A DNA stretch of 64,000 nt from CADEED01 sp039930985. Its GTDB lineage: Bacteria > Pseudomonadota > Gammaproteobacteria > Steroidobacterales > Steroidobacteraceae. The stretch covers positions 1 to 64,000 of the forward strand of contig JBDTSV010000035.1 in NCBI GenBank assembly GCA_039930985.1, in the 5' to 3' direction. Made by a program: the position numbers and the translations under genes. Each line of letters opens with the position of its first letter. Position 1 is the stretch's first letter. Below the pieces are notes generated by a model. The model was not told the DNA's origin. It did no database searches and worked only from the letters and a program-made list of their open reading frames with translations. Positions 32,782 to 41,678 of this stretch are shown here, piece by piece.

Positions 32782-35700
32782 CTAGAACGACCCCACCACC
32801 CCAAGCAGCACCTGCCGGCCCGGCGCAAACGAGGCGCGCGGCGTCAGCGGGTCGTCACGGAAGTAGGTCAGCAGCTGTTCGTTGGTGAGGTTCTGCAGCT
32901 CGAGACTGATCGACACATTGGTCTCGATGGGCAGCTTGTAGCCAAACGAGGCGTCCAGGTACGAACGCTTCTGCGCGAAGTTGTCACCAGCGAGGTTGTT
33001 CTCGTTGTTGCCGAGGAACTCGATGAAAGCGTCGCGTACTGACCAGGAGAGCCGGCCCGAAAAGCCGAAGTTCTCGTAGAAGGCCGTGATGTTGTATGTG
33101 TACGGCGAGAGACCGGTGATCGCGCTCGACGGCGCACCTGGCCGCCCACCCTCGGACTTCTGCTGGATATGCGTGTAGTTCAGCGAGAAGCCAGCGCCAT
33201 TCAACAGGAAATCGAGCGGCTGAACGTAGGTCACCTCGACACCGTCGAGCGTGATGAGCTCGTCGGTGTTGAAGCGCTGATCCACGCGCACCAGCGCGCC
33301 GTTCACAACGCCGGTCGTGCAGCTGCACTGCGCGTTCGCGGTGTTCTGGATGCCGGTCTGGGTGGCGATCGGCAACGTCGAATAGTCGATGCCGAGCTGG
33401 CCGAAGGGCGTGGGCGTGCCGATGACCGTCGAATATCCTTCGATCTCCTTTCTCCACCCGTTCAGCGCGACCACGCCAAGCCCGGAATCACCGAAGTACC
33501 ACTCGATACCCAGATCGTAGTTGTCGGAGAAGTACGGCGCGAGTTGCGGATTGCCAATGGTGAAAACGTCGCCGTTGATGCTCAGCGCGCCGTTGGGCGC
33601 CATGTCTCCTGGCTGAGCGCGGGTCATGGATTTCGACGCTGCGGCGCGCAGCAGCAGGCCGTGCCCCAGTTCGCTGGCGACGTTGAAACTCGGTAGTAGT
33701 TTGTCGTAGCTCTTCTCGAACTGCTGCAGAGCGCCACCAGTCACGACATAGCCAGACAGGAACTGGTCGGTGTCGATGCGCCGCACGCCGACGTTGTAAC
33801 GCAGTTTGCCCAGCATCTCGAGTTGGCCGTTGGCTTCGACGAACAGGGCATCCGTCTGCTCATCGATCACGCGCGGGTTGTAGTTGGCGACCGCAAGGCC
33901 ACCCACCAGCCCGACGGCGAGCTCCTTCTCGAAAAAGTCGATGTTCACCTGCGGATCGAGCAGCCGGTAGTTGGGCAAGGCCCAGCCATTGTTGAGGCCC
34001 ACGTCGAAATCCGAGGTGTTGTACAGCGTGCCGTGGGTCCACAGCTGCATGTACTGCCCGAGCTGCGCATTCGGAATCGCGACCTTGGCGTTCTGGATTC
34101 CGGCCGCGAGTAGTGCCGCCGTGCACTGCTGTCCTGCTGGGCTGCTGGTGTTGCCGCCGTCGGTGGCGCAGCTGGTGGTTTCCCAGTTGGTGATCTCGCG
34201 ATGGAAGTTGTCGCGGCTGAATCCGGCGCCGAGTTTGAAGGCGTTCGAGAATGCGTACTCGCCATCGACGTGCGCGCCTTTCTGCCAGACTTCACGCTGG
34301 ACCGGCTGGATGCGCAGGGCGTTCCACACCCAGAAATTCGGATTGTTGAGATCGCGGCTCGGGGTGACCTTGATCACGCCGTCCCCGCCGCTATCGATTT
34401 CCGCCGTGATGCCGGTATTCAACAGCGAGTTGATCAGATAGGTGTTCGTCGAACGGAACCAGTCGCTGTGGTTGTAGTTGAGCGAGGCATCGACCGTGAA
34501 CGCGTCGGTGACCTTCCATTCGGAGCCGAGACTCAGATTCATGAAATCCGTGTCCTCGTCGTACGGACGGTTCTCGTTCAGCCACTGAGGATTGGCCAGC
34601 GTGGCGTGTGTGACCACATTGTCTTCGTTGAGCTGCACGTCTACCGGCACATTGGTATTGGTGCTGCGTACCGCGAGATTCAAAACGTTGCGTTCGTAGA
34701 CATGGTCCGCCTTCGAATGCAGACCGTCGAAATAGAACGAGAGAGACTCGGACGGCGCCCACTGCAGCGCCACAATCTCGGATCGGGTTTCGCGCTCGCC
34801 GAACAGCGCGTCGGGACGCGCCAGGCGCGGCCAGATGGCAAAACTCAGATCGCGGCATGACAAACCCGAGGTGCCGCCCGCCGCGCCACCGGCGCCGCAG
34901 ACCGTCAGCGGATCGCCGGCATTGAGGCCATTCGCGCCGAAGCTGTAACCGGCGGGAACCGTCGTCGGCCAGGCCTGTGCCTGGTTGCCGTAACCCGTGG
35001 CGTCGTTCGGGGTGCGGAAGCTGTTGCATCCCGGGTCCGTCGCGAACGCACAACGCGTTCCGAGCGTCACCGTGGTGTAGCCGATGGTGTTGAAGCCATC
35101 AGAACGGTATTTGCGATTCGAGTAGGCCACACCGGCCAGTGCACCGAACTCCCCCAGACCCGTGTCCCAGGTGTTGCTGATGTAGGCCCCCAAACGCGGG
35201 CTCCAGTCTTCGGACGACTCCTGGTAGTTGGCCTTGGCCGAATAGTTGAAGTGAAAACCCTTTTTGTCGAACGGCCGTGCAATGCGCAGATCGACGTTGG
35301 CGGCGATTGCGCCTTCGGCCTGGCGCGCGGTCGGCGTCTTGGTCACTGTCAGCTGACGAAACAGCTCGGTGGGGAACAACACGAGGTCGAGGCCACGGCC
35401 CTGACTCACGTTGTCGATGTTGCTGTCGGAAGCCGTTTCGACCGGCGCGCCGTTAAGTGTGATCTGCGTGAAGTCGCGGCCCAGACCGCGCACGGCCACC
35501 GATGTCCCCTCACCGGTGAAATCGCGGGCGATTTGCACGCCGGGAATCCGCTGCAGGGACTCGGCGAGGTTCAGGTCCGGGAATTTGCCGATGTCCTCGG
35601 CGAAGATCGAATCCGAAAACGCCACGTTTTCGCGCTTCTGGGCGACGGAATTCTGCAAAGACGCGCGGAAGCCGGTGACGATGACTTCGCCGAGTTCATC

Positions 35701-35820
35701 GTCCTTGGAGTCTGGCGGGCTGGCGTCTGCATTCTGCGCGACTGCCCCCGTCGACATGAGGCTCGCCAGGGCGGCCCACACGAGTGTCGATAGCGGGTTC
35801 AACAATTCCTTGGGCTTCAT
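32782..35820 (-). CDS. TonB-dependent receptor, first of a tandem pair
   Basis: 1012 residues from ATG 35820, chosen because GAGGGAGA precedes it. The signal peptide ends at AVAQ. The plug carries EVIVTGFRASLQNS, EDIGKFPDLNLAESLQRIPG and VAVRGLGRDFTQITLNGAPV; the barrel ends RQVLLGVVGSF with terminal Phe. Its plug is closely similar to the next receptor (36125-39160), indicating duplication. Placement among glucuronate genes suggests aldouronic-acid oligosaccharide uptake. Confidence 0.9.
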   Translation of the reverse strand: MKPKELLNPLSTLVWAALASLMSTGAVAQNADASPPDSKDDELGEVIVTGFRASLQNSVAQKRENVAFSDSIFAEDIGKFPDLNLAESLQRIPGVQIARDFTGEGTSVAVRGLGRDFTQITLNGAPVETASDSNIDNVSQGRGLDLVLFPTELFRQLTVTKTPTARQAEGAIAANVDLRIARPFDKKGFHFNYSAKANYQESSEDWSPRLGAYISNTWDTGLGEFGALAGVAYSNRKYRSDGFNTIGYTTVTLGTRCAFATDPGCNSFRTPNDATGYGNQAQAWPTTVPAGYSFGANGLNAGDPLTVCGAGGAAGGTSGLSCRDLSFAIWPRLARPDALFGERETRSEIVALQWAPSESLSFYFDGLHSKADHVYERNVLNLAVRSTNTNVPVDVQLNEDNVVTHATLANPQWLNENRPYDEDTDFMNLSLGSEWKVTDAFTVDASLNYNHSDWFRSTNTYLINSLLNTGITAEIDSGGDGVIKVTPSRDLNNPNFWVWNALRIQPVQREVWQKGAHVDGEYAFSNAFKLGAGFSRDNFHREITNWETTSCATDGGNTSSPAGQQCTAALLAAGIQNAKVAIPNAQLGQYMQLWTHGTLYNTSDFDVGLNNGWALPNYRLLDPQVNIDFFEKELAVGLVGGLAVANYNPRVIDEQTDALFVEANGQLEMLGKLRYNVGVRRIDTDQFLSGYVVTGGALQQFEKSYDKLLPSFNVASELGHGLLLRAAASKSMTRAQPGDMAPNGALSINGDVFTIGNPQLAPYFSDNYDLGIEWYFGDSGLGVVALNGWRKEIEGYSTVIGTPTPFGQLGIDYSTLPIATQTGIQNTANAQCSCTTGVVNGALVRVDQRFNTDELITLDGVEVTYVQPLDFLLNGAGFSLNYTHIQQKSEGGRPGAPSSAITGLSPYTYNITAFYENFGFSGRLSWSVRDAFIEFLGNNENNLAGDNFAQKRSYLDASFGYKLPIETNVSISLELQNLTNEQLLTYFRDDPLTPRASFAPGRQVLLGVVGSF

Positions 35821-36124
35821 GGATTCTCCCTCGTGCATCTGGATATTCAGGATGTGCAAAGCAAACCGGCGCGGCCGCTGCTTGCTTCGATGACAGAATT
35901 CGGAAAAGGACGAATCGAATGTTCGTCGTGCATCGCAGTCGGCCTCCCCCAGGTCTCCACGAATTCTTGCTGCCGTGCAAGGTTACCGCGCGGCAGCTTC
36001 GAGTCGAATCGATACTATCTACGGAAAATCCGCGACGCAACCATTAGTTAGGCATGACCGGTGCCGGTCGATAAAAAAGGGAGGCAACCTGCGTTGCCTC
36101 CCTTGGATCTACATTGCGGTCGGA
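35821..36124. other. Intergenic region between the two tandem receptor genes
   Basis: Holds the promoter of the 32782-35820 receptor gene in its AT-rich left part, a perfect 6-base inverted repeat GACCGG-TG-CCGGTC at 36056-36069, and the terminator of the upstream receptor at 36071-36104. No open frame here looks coding. Confidence 0.6.
36071..36104 (-). terminator. Rho-independent terminator of the second receptor gene
   Basis: Stem arms 36077-36088 and 36093-36104 with loop CTGC; on the minus strand it is followed by CCTTTTTTAT. The stem repeats GGGAGGCAAC/GTTGCCTCCC of the terminator at 32735-32758. Confidence 0.85.
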
Positions 36125-39100
36125 TCAGAACGTGCCGCGAATGCCCAGCAGTACCGCATAGCCCGGGTCGTAGAACGCCCGCGCTGCATTGGCGTAGGGC
36201 TTGGTGTCGTCACCCCAGGTCTGGCGAATGGTTTCGCCGGTGATGTTGATCACGTTGAGCGTGATCTGCGGATGCGATGGCAGGCTCTCGAACTTGTAGC
36301 TCGCCGACAGGTCCAGCTGGTTCGTCGCGTCGGTCCAGAAGCGGGCCCCCGGCCCACCGACCGGTCCCGTGAGGCCTTCCTGATTCGTGCCTGAGGCGAC
36401 CTGCTCGTCGTTGTGAACGAACGAGAGACGCACCGAGCCCGGACCGTTGTCGTAGTACAGCGTGGCGTTATACGTGACGGGCGAGATGCCCACCGCGACG
36501 GCCGGCTGTCCGCTACCGCCCTCGGTGCTCTGCTTCACGTTGGTGTAGTTAGCCTGAAAGCCGAAGCCGGTCGTGATGAAGTTGAGCGGCTGGACCCACG
36601 TCATTTCATAACCACGGATATTGAGCTGCCCGGACGCATTGATCTGCCGCGTCTGGTTGACCGTTGCCGCCCCGGGGCCGCCACGCGAGGTGATGGCAGT
36701 TTGCTGAGTCGGGCTCAGCGTGGGGAAGGTGATGCCGAGCGCCGCGAGCGAATTGAACGGAACCACCGTGAGTTCGCCAACCGTGAACCCGGTGATCTGC
36801 TTCTGGAACAGCGTGAGACCCACATATCCTTCATCGCCCGTGTACCACTCGCCGCCCAGATCGATATTGGTCGACAGGTACGGCGCGAGCGACGGATTGC
36901 CGACCGTCAACGCTTGCGCGGAAGGATCGCTGAACTGCGCGTTCGGCAGCATGTCGCGCGGGTTGGCGCGAGTGATGGTGCGCGAACTCGCGAAGCGCAG
37001 CACGATGTCGTCGGTCAGGGTCAAGGCGGCGTTGAACGAGGGCAGGAATTGCGAATAGCTGGTGTCATTGCTGGCCTGGACGATAGTGACCGTCGTTCCA
37101 TTGTTCAGCGTTACCGGACCCGCCACGAACTGGTCGGTGTCCACGAATCGGCCACCCAGGTTGTAGCGAATTTTCTTGCCGAGCACTTCGCTTTCGTTGT
37201 TCAGCTCGACGTAATAGCCCCGGGTGTCTTCATCGATGATGCCGTTGGCGGCGCCGGTGGCCGCACCGGTGCCGATCGGAGCACTGTCGGAAAACTGTTG
37301 ATAGTTAGTCGCAGCGAAGAACGCGGCGTAGTCGACATTGATGAACCCGGCAGGACCGGGGATCAGGTACTGCGCGAGATTGGCCTGAGTGACGGCCGAA
37401 CCCGCCTGGCCATTGCACCCCGGCGCATTGGCCGGAGCCGGAATGAATGCGCCACCGCCGCCGCAGACCGCCTGTTGCCACGCGCGGCTGTTGTCGCGGC
37501 CCGAAATTCCACGGTGCATCGAATCGTAGGCAACACCGACCTTGATGTTCTGGCTGTCATCGCCGAACGTGAAATCCAGGTGCGCGCCTTCATTCGTCAC
37601 CAGGCGCTTTTCATTCGCCACGTTGACGCGCCCACCGCCGGCCCACGTCCAGCCGAGATTCGGATTGTTGACGTCCGCGCTCGGCGTGATGTTCACGAAA
37701 TCACCGCCGGTGTTGTCGAAATCCGCGGTGATTCCGGCATTGAGGGGGGTATTCACGAGGATCGTGGGTGACTCACGGAAGAACCAGCTGCGGCTCTTGT
37801 TCAACGTGAGATCCATACGGACGGAGTCGTTCAACTGCCAGCGCATGCCGGGATTGAAGCCCCAGAAGTCGACCTGCTCGTCGTACGGGCGTGCCTCGAG
37901 GAACCACTGCGCGTTGGCGATCGTGGCGCTGGTGACGACGTTGTTCTCGTCGACCTGCATGTTGGTCGGAATCAACGTTCCGTTGCGGCCAATCAAGGCA
38001 AGGTCGAGACGATTGAACTCGCGGTGAGCCTTGGAGTAAAGCGTGTCGAAGTAGAAGTGCAGTTCGTCGCTCGGACGATATTCGAGCGACACGAGACCCG
38101 AATAGCGGTCGCGGCTGCCATCGATATAAGCCGGACGGCCGAGACGCGGAATGAGCGCCTTGTCGATCTGCGAAAGGGTAAGCCCGGGGTTCAAAGCGAG
38201 CAGCATGGCGGGCGTGATCGCCTGCCCCGCGGCGGTGTTGAAACCGTTGGTCGTCGCGCCGAGACCGGAGTTCGCCGGAATGGTATTGGGCATCACCCAG
38301 CCGTTTCCGCCGCCGACGTTGCATCCGGCGGCGCCCGAGCCGGAAGCCGGGTTTGTCGGGGGGTTCGGAGGCGTGGGAGGAGGCGGAACCAGGCCGCACT
38401 GATTCCAGCTCAGGTTCGGATTCGTGTAACCAATGGTCTCGAAACCGGTGGTGGTGGAATCGGTGTCGACTCCCGCGAAGCCGACAAGGACCCCGAACTT
38501 CTCGCCGGTCCAACTGCCCATCAATGAGCCGCGCGGGCTGGTGGCTTCGCTCGCATCGCTGTAACTGCCCTGCAGCTGATAGTTGAAGTGCGTGCCGGGG
38601 TTGTCGAACGGACGTGCGGTGCGCATGTCGACCGTGCCGGCCGCGCCGCCTTCAAGCTGGCTTGCGACGGGCGATTTGCTTACGTCGAGGCGAGTGAACA
38701 ATTCGGTCGGGAAGAGATCGAGATCGAGTTCGCGGTTCTGACCCTGACCGTCCACACGGCCAGTCGAAGCAACACCAACGGACGCGCCATTGATGGTCGT
38801 TTTCGTGAAGTTGGTATTGAGACCGCGAATGGCGATGTTGAGGCCTTCGCCGGTCACTTCGCGCGTGAGCTGTACGCCCGGAATTCGGTTGAGCGACTCG
38901 GCGATGTTCAGGTCCGGAAACTTTCCGATGTCTTCCGCAAACACCGAATCGGAGAAGCCCACCGACTCACGCTTGGCGTTGGTGGCGCTCTGCAACGAGG
39001 CGCGATATCCCGTGACGACGACCTCGGTGATTTCCTCGCCGGCGCCTTGTGTCGGCGCGGGCGCGGCAGCGTCTTGCGCTGATGCCGCAGTGGAAGCCAG

Positions 39101-39160
39101 AGCCGCAGACACAGCCGCGGCCAGTAATGAAACCTGGAAATGTGGTGAATTCTTGATCAT
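36125..39160 (-). CDS. TonB-dependent receptor, second of a tandem pair
   Basis: 1011 residues; GAGGGG precedes the ATG. Signal peptide ends in ASAQ. Plug: EVVVTGYRASLQSATNAKRES, EDIGKFPDLNIAESLNRIPG, IAIRGLNTNFTKTTINGASV. The barrel ends in VLLGIRGTF. A proline-rich insertion (LVPPPPTPPNPPTNP) lies in an extracellular-loop-like region near residue 265. Divergent from the GntR regulator gene, whose operator-like repeats lie in the shared intergenic region, so GntR control is likely. It has a separate terminator from its paralogue. Confidence 0.9.
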   Translation of the reverse strand: MIKNSPHFQVSLLAAAVSAALASTAASAQDAAAPAPTQGAGEEITEVVVTGYRASLQSATNAKRESVGFSDSVFAEDIGKFPDLNIAESLNRIPGVQLTREVTGEGLNIAIRGLNTNFTKTTINGASVGVASTGRVDGQGQNRELDLDLFPTELFTRLDVSKSPVASQLEGGAAGTVDMRTARPFDNPGTHFNYQLQGSYSDASEATSPRGSLMGSWTGEKFGVLVGFAGVDTDSTTTGFETIGYTNPNLSWNQCGLVPPPPTPPNPPTNPASGSGAAGCNVGGGNGWVMPNTIPANSGLGATTNGFNTAAGQAITPAMLLALNPGLTLSQIDKALIPRLGRPAYIDGSRDRYSGLVSLEYRPSDELHFYFDTLYSKAHREFNRLDLALIGRNGTLIPTNMQVDENNVVTSATIANAQWFLEARPYDEQVDFWGFNPGMRWQLNDSVRMDLTLNKSRSWFFRESPTILVNTPLNAGITADFDNTGGDFVNITPSADVNNPNLGWTWAGGGRVNVANEKRLVTNEGAHLDFTFGDDSQNIKVGVAYDSMHRGISGRDNSRAWQQAVCGGGGAFIPAPANAPGCNGQAGSAVTQANLAQYLIPGPAGFINVDYAAFFAATNYQQFSDSAPIGTGAATGAANGIIDEDTRGYYVELNNESEVLGKKIRYNLGGRFVDTDQFVAGPVTLNNGTTVTIVQASNDTSYSQFLPSFNAALTLTDDIVLRFASSRTITRANPRDMLPNAQFSDPSAQALTVGNPSLAPYLSTNIDLGGEWYTGDEGYVGLTLFQKQITGFTVGELTVVPFNSLAALGITFPTLSPTQQTAITSRGGPGAATVNQTRQINASGQLNIRGYEMTWVQPLNFITTGFGFQANYTNVKQSTEGGSGQPAVAVGISPVTYNATLYYDNGPGSVRLSFVHNDEQVASGTNQEGLTGPVGGPGARFWTDATNQLDLSASYKFESLPSHPQITLNVINITGETIRQTWGDDTKPYANAARAFYDPGYAVLLGIRGTF

Positions 39161-39238
39161 AGGTCGCCCCTCAATCCTGGCCGATTTTTTTGGCCGATTT
39201 GCCGCTGACAGTCGCAGCCCCCGGGCGACACCGTAACA

Positions 39239-39289
39239 AACTGGTCAGGCCAAATGCAATAACCGCCCTGACCAGTTGGCAGACCAGTT
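39239..39289. promoter_or_regulatory. Operator cluster for the GntR/FadR-type regulator
   Basis: Three half-sites of one octamer occur in 51 bases: AACTGGTC (39239-39246), and GACCAGTT at 39270-39277 and 39282-39289. The first and second form an inverted repeat extended to 11 bases (AACTGGTCAGG and CCTGACCAGTT). TGGTCAGGCCA at 39242-39252 is one base off the FadR-subfamily pattern TNGTNNNACNA. The cluster is 9-59 bases before the gntR start and about 80 bases from the divergent receptor gene. Confidence 0.55.
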
Positions 39290-39297
39290 CGCGGCTA

Positions 39298-40116
39298 ATG
39301 TGGACGGATTTGCTTGTTGAGGGGCGCAGCTACACAGATACTTCCGGCATGGCCGAAGCACGACGCCTCTACGAACAGATATCCCGAAAGCTTGCGAAGG
39401 CGATTGCCGACGGCAAACACAAGGTTGGGGAGCGGCTGCCATCGGAGCGGGAGCTGGCGCAGGAGTTCGGGATTTCGCGGCCGACGGTGCGCGAGGCCAT
39501 CATTGCGCTGGAGCTCGACGGGCTGGTCGACGTTCGGCTGGGCTCTGGCGTCTACGTGAAGAGCCGGCAGCCGCCCAGCGGTCGGGAGAGCGTCAAGGAT
39601 ATCGGCCCGTTCGAGCTGCTCGAGGCCCGGCGGGTGATCGAGGGCGAAATCTGCGCCCTGGCTGCATTGAGAATCGACGATTCTCAGCTCAAGGAGCTGT
39701 CCGGGCTGCTGGTGGAGATGGGCAACGATAACCAGCAGAACGAGATCCTCATGAGCGAGGAAGTCGATCGCCGCTTCCATGAATTGATTGCAGTCTCAAC
39801 GCAAAACAGCGGCCTCATCACTGCGGTCCAGACTTTGTGGGACGCACGATCCCGATCGCCGCAGAGCCATTCGATGGACGACAAGAGCCGCGCGGGTGGC
39901 TCGAAGCCACCAGTCGAAGAGCACGCCGCGATCCTGCGCGCGCTGAAGCGCCGCGATCCCGAGGCTGCGAGATCGGCCATGCACGCGCACATCTCACGCG
40001 TGATCGACGACATGCTCAAGATCACCGAGGTCAGGGAAATGGAGCGCGCGCGCGCCGTGGCCGCCGAAAAGCGGCGGCGCTATTCGGCCGTACCGCGCAA
40101 GGTTGGATCGCGCTAG
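39298..40116 (+). CDS. GntR-family regulator, FadR/UxuR-like (FCD domain)
   Basis: 272 residues from ATG 39298; an upstream in-frame ATG at 39190 would place the operator repeats inside the gene. The N-terminal winged helix is LYEQISRKLAKAIADGKHKV then LPSERELAQEFGISRPTVREAIIALELDGLV. The C-terminal FCD-type ligand domain contains FELLEARRVIEGEICALAALR, DRRFHELIAVSTQN and EEHAAILRALKRRDPEAARSAMHAHI, whose Asp and His residues bind a metal. Lying between a receptor gene and exuT–uxaC, it probably senses a hexuronate-pathway intermediate. Its stop interlocks with that of exuT. Confidence 0.88.
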   Translation: MWTDLLVEGRSYTDTSGMAEARRLYEQISRKLAKAIADGKHKVGERLPSERELAQEFGISRPTVREAIIALELDGLVDVRLGSGVYVKSRQPPSGRESVKDIGPFELLEARRVIEGEICALAALRIDDSQLKELSGLLVEMGNDNQQNEILMSEEVDRRFHELIAVSTQNSGLITAVQTLWDARSRSPQSHSMDDKSRAGGSKPPVEEHAAILRALKRRDPEAARSAMHAHISRVIDDMLKITEVREMERARAVAAEKRRRYSAVPRKVGSR

Positions 40117-41648
40117 ACAGCCCGCGGCTTCTTCGGCATTCCGGCGTAACCGAGCGCGAGACCGATGAGGCCAAATCCGCCGGCGGCAATCGCCGCCTGC
40201 AGGGCCCCCGAAAACTTGACGATGCTGACGATGTAATCCCATCGCTGCGTGACGAACGACAGCAGCCAGAGACCGACCCCGAGCACGCCCAGGCCGGCAA
40301 TCACGAGGCCGCGATGCATGGCACGTGTATCGAGGCCCGCGTCCACGTTGACCTGGACGAATCGCGCCTTGAACCAGAACCAGAACAGCGTGAGCGCGAG
40401 CACGTGCATGACGCCGGCGAGGACAAATGCGATCTGCTGAGTGCCCGTCCATTGCACGGCGAGACCGACCAGCAGCGTCATGAACATGCCGCCGATGCCG
40501 CCGGCGGTGGCGCCGAGCCCGACGACCGATCCGGAAACCTTCTGCGGAAACATGTCCGTGGCATTGGTGAACAGGTTTGCCGACCACGCCTGATGACACG
40601 CCGTGGCCAAGGTGATGAACACCACGCAAGTGGTGAAGCTCTCGGCGTAGTACGCGAGGATCGAGCCGGGCATGAAAATGGCGGCCAACATCATGGTCGT
40701 CATTCGCGCCTTGCCGACGGGCCAACCGCGTTTCATGAGATGTCCGGACAGCCAACCGCCGAGGATCGATCCCACTGACGAGCCGGTGTAAATGACGGCG
40801 ACCCAGAGTCCTGCATTGAGCGGATTCTGGCCGCGCTCTCGTTCCAGGTACGACGGCAACCAGAAAAGGTAGAACCACCACACCGGATCGGTGATGAATT
40901 TGCCGATGAGGAACGGCCAGATCTCCCGATAGCGCAGCAACATGTGCCACGGCACTTTCACGGATTGCGTCGCCGGCGGCAGTCCGGACTTGATGTAGTT
41001 GATCTCTGCTGCGCTGAGACGCGGATGCTTTTCCGGCGTGTCGAAATATTTCTGCCAGAACACCAGCCACACCAGGCCGAGCACGCCGATGAACACGAAG
41101 GCCGACTGCCAGCCCCAGGCGGTTGCGATTGCCACGACGCCGCCCGAAACGATGACGCCGACGCTGGTGCCGGAGTTGAAAATGCCGGTGGCCAGGGCGC
41201 GTTCCTTCTGCGGAAACCACATCGCCACGGCCTTGATCGACGCCGGGAAGTTGGCTGCTTCCGCGAGACCCAGAACGAAACGGACGATCATGAAGCCGAC
41301 CACGGTGGCGACCAGGCCATGCGCAGCCGCCGCCACAGACCAGAGGATCAGCGCGCCGGCGAGTGCTTTCTTGACACCGAACTTGTCGACGAAGAATCCG
41401 ATCAGCGAAGGGAACATTGCGTACGCGAACGTGAACGCCGTGGTGATCCAGCCGTAGTCGACGTCGGTCCAGCCGAGGGCACCCTGCAACGTCGTTTTGA
41501 GCACCGACAGCGAATTGCGATCGATGTAGTTGATGGTCGTCGAGAAGAACAACAGTGCGCAGATGACCCAGCGATAGCTGCCAACGCCGGCAGCGAGGGC
41601 GCCGGATCGATTGCTACCGGTGTCATCCGAAACGTTGTTAGGACTCAT
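40113..41648 (-). CDS. exuT: Hexuronate transporter, MFS anion:cation symporter type
   Basis: 511 residues and about 12 membrane segments. Family features: YRWVICALLFFSTTINYIDRNSLSVL at the start, GFFVDKFGVKKAL, IVRFVLGLAEAANFPASIKAVAMWFPQKERALATGIFNSGTSVG and WWFYLFWLPSYLERERG. These are typical of ExuT-like transporters that move glucuronate or galacturonate with protons. It follows uxaC after 30 bases, so imported glucuronate meets its isomerase from the same message. About 40 residues longer than E. coli ExuT because of an extended C-terminus with extra helices. Confidence 0.87.
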   Translation of the reverse strand: MSPNNVSDDTGSNRSGALAAGVGSYRWVICALLFFSTTINYIDRNSLSVLKTTLQGALGWTDVDYGWITTAFTFAYAMFPSLIGFFVDKFGVKKALAGALILWSVAAAAHGLVATVVGFMIVRFVLGLAEAANFPASIKAVAMWFPQKERALATGIFNSGTSVGVIVSGGVVAIATAWGWQSAFVFIGVLGLVWLVFWQKYFDTPEKHPRLSAAEINYIKSGLPPATQSVKVPWHMLLRYREIWPFLIGKFITDPVWWFYLFWLPSYLERERGQNPLNAGLWVAVIYTGSSVGSILGGWLSGHLMKRGWPVGKARMTTMMLAAIFMPGSILAYYAESFTTCVVFITLATACHQAWSANLFTNATDMFPQKVSGSVVGLGATAGGIGGMFMTLLVGLAVQWTGTQQIAFVLAGVMHVLALTLFWFWFKARFVQVNVDAGLDTRAMHRGLVIAGLGVLGVGLWLLSFVTQRWDYIVSIVKFSGALQAAIAAGGFGLIGLALGYAGMPKKPRAV

Positions 41649-41678
41649 CCGGCAGGCCCCCCTCTCGATATTCTTCGC

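Noticed and set aside
38341..38405. Proline/glycine codon tract suspected as a tandem repeat or insertion
   Set aside because: It stays in frame within the receptor gene and reads as a proline-rich loop; repeats are short and imperfect.
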